Assembly (NCBI GenBank): GCA_003353825.1
Contig: PIVW01000340.1
Span: forward strand, 1-6,500
Source of the DNA: Chloroflexota bacterium
GTDB taxonomy: Bacteria; Chloroflexota; Anaerolineae; J102
Reading direction: 5' to 3'
Length of the DNA stretch: 6,500 bases
In this document: one piece after another, positions 5,850-6,500 of the stretch
How the letters are laid out: each line of letters starts with the position of its first letter
Position numbering within the stretch: the first letter of the stretch is position 1
Notes under the pieces: generated by a model
The model's input: only the letters and a program-made list of their open reading frames with translations
Told to the model about the DNA's origin: nothing
Databases searched by the model: none
Position numbers and translations under genes: made by a program

Positions 5850-6223
5850 TACGATTCAAGACGTCCAAGATTGAGCACGAGTGGGCTGGTGAGAGCATCG
5901 ACCCTAAGCTCAGGAAGATTATCCAGCTAGTAGATGCCTTCTGCGGTATCGAAGCTCCCGGCTACGCTGGTATAACTTTGACTAGCATTATGCGTACTGA
6001 AGAAGAAGAGCGGAAGATATACGACGACCCTGAGCACAAACCAGGGGTGCATGTCTTCGGTCGTGGTGCTGATATCCGCACTGAGGATATGCCCGCTGAT
6101 CTGGCGTTGCGTGTATCTAAGTTCCTGAAGCAGATAACCTACCGGAAAGGCAGCAAGCACACGACCGCTGTATATGGTGATGAGCGTCACCAAGACCACA
6201 TCCATGTGCAGGTGAGCTACTAA
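5846..6223 (+). CDS. M15-family zinc peptidase, probable endolysin, 125 aa
   Basis: The protein shows the metal-site layout of the M15 / VanX / D-Ala-D-Ala peptidase clan. GVHVFGRGADI supplies the HxxGxAxD-type motif (His69, Asp76), and DHIH near the C-terminus supplies Asp117 and His120. By comparison with the phage T5 endolysin and VanX, His69, Asp76 and His120 would bind zinc and Asp117 would act as the general base (established for the family, inferred here). IMRTEEEE (49-56) fits the segment before the first motif. The likely role is cleaving peptide cross-links of peptidoglycan at the end of infection. The usual Ser before the first His (SxH) is Val here. There is no signal peptide or wall-binding domain, so release through a holin is expected, and a membrane gene follows at once. 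ATGA overlap with the previous gene; a virion-borne wall-piercing role is an alternative. Confidence 0.85.
   Translation: MIRFKTSKIEHEWAGESIDPKLRKIIQLVDAFCGIEAPGYAGITLTSIMRTEEEERKIYDDPEHKPGVHVFGRGADIRTEDMPADLALRVSKFLKQITYRKGSKHTTAVYGDERHQDHIHVQVSY
6210..6215 (+). promoter_or_regulatory. Shine-Dalgarno-like AGGTGA for the gene at 6223
   Basis: AGGTGA is located within the last codons of the endolysin gene, 7 bases before the ATG at 6223. It supports independent initiation in addition to coupling through the TAATG overlap. Confidence 0.5.
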
Positions 6224-6500
6224 TGAGCAAGTGGAGAAAGGCGACTATCGGGGTCTCCGTAGGGCTGTTCGTAGTGGCAGTCATCTATGACATTATTGTC
6301 GTTACGCAGTCACCAGCGGACACAGAGAGCAATGTCATCTTGAATGCCATCTACAGCTTCCCATTTGTCGGCTATGCCCTGGGTGTTATCGTTGGCCACT
6401 GGACATCGGTGATCAAGGTCAAGTATAGCACCTGGCCCGCGTTGTTAGTAGGCATTCTGATATCAGCAGCCGTCCTATCCGTATCTATTGTCCTGGTGAC
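6223..6500 (+). CDS. Probable holin, multi-span membrane protein (3' end cut off)
   Basis: The frame beginning MSKWRKATIGV stays open to the window edge (92 codons plus 2 bases), so the C-terminus is missing. Three hydrophobic segments are visible: about 7-27 (ATIGVSVGLFVVAVIYDIIVV), about 41-60 (including FPFVGYALGVIVGHW) and about 71-92 (WPALLVGILISAAVLSVSIV). They are separated by a polar loop (TQSPADTESN) and a basic loop (SVIKVKYST). A small protein with several spans directly after a signal-less endolysin is the classic place for a holin, which makes holes in the inner membrane and times lysis; the assignment rests on this topology and context, not a family signature. The TAA of the endolysin shares its last A with this ATG. 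No spanin gene is visible inside the window. Confidence 0.7.
   Translation, partial: MSKWRKATIGVSVGLFVVAVIYDIIVVTQSPADTESNVILNAIYSFPFVGYALGVIVGHWTSVIKVKYSTWPALLVGILISAAVLSVSIVLV

Noticed and set aside
252..6205. Long open frames on the minus strand, for example opposite 3679-4179, 997-1401 and 1596-1898
   Set aside because: They lie fully opposite well-supported + strand genes, have low-complexity compositions mirroring Ser/Thr/Ala-rich codons, and give no recognisable domains.

Overview
The window looks like part of a tailed bacteriophage (Caudoviricetes) or prophage genome, at the junction between the tail-fibre genes and the lysis genes. Everything supportable is on the + strand. Genes abut or overlap by 1 to 8 bases (ATGA, TAATG, TGATG junctions) with at most 9 untranslated bases between them. 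Base composition looks balanced by eye and no foreign-looking segment stands out. No integrase, tRNA, IS element, CRISPR or cellular housekeeping gene is visible. The host cannot be read from the sequence; the Shine-Dalgarno sites (AAGGAG/AGGAG, usually 6 bases before the start) are ordinary bacterial ones.

Layout. Positions 1-172 hold the end of an upstream gene and a 39-residue single-span membrane protein. Positions 169-903 hold three small genes: a probable beta-rich structural protein, a 66-residue helical protein, and a 68-residue protein made of two copies of a short module that recurs at the N-terminus of the next gene. Positions 913-2451 encode a 512-residue tail-fibre-like protein with a recognisable GDW/VFGRQGAV fibre module, three 17-residue THR/DH repeats, and further beta-rich domains. 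Positions 2448-5520 continue with an acidic 119-residue protein, a 464-residue beta-solenoid-like spike protein, a 211-residue structural protein, and a 224-residue LamG (concanavalin-A-like) protein. Positions 5520-5849 encode a 109-residue helical protein. The window ends with a lysis pair: a 125-residue M15-type zinc peptidase (endolysin) and a truncated multi-span membrane protein (probable holin).

Working model (inference): the 913-5520 genes build surface fibres or decorations of the particle that contact the host, using several unrelated beta folds. The membrane protein at 6223 would then let the signal-less M15 enzyme reach the cell wall at the end of infection. I see no clearly new defence or enzymatic system. 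The most unusual items are a perfect 12-bp-arm palindrome inside the spike gene, a short module shared by two adjacent proteins, the histidine-bearing 17-residue repeats, and the clustering of several different fibre-like folds in one operon.
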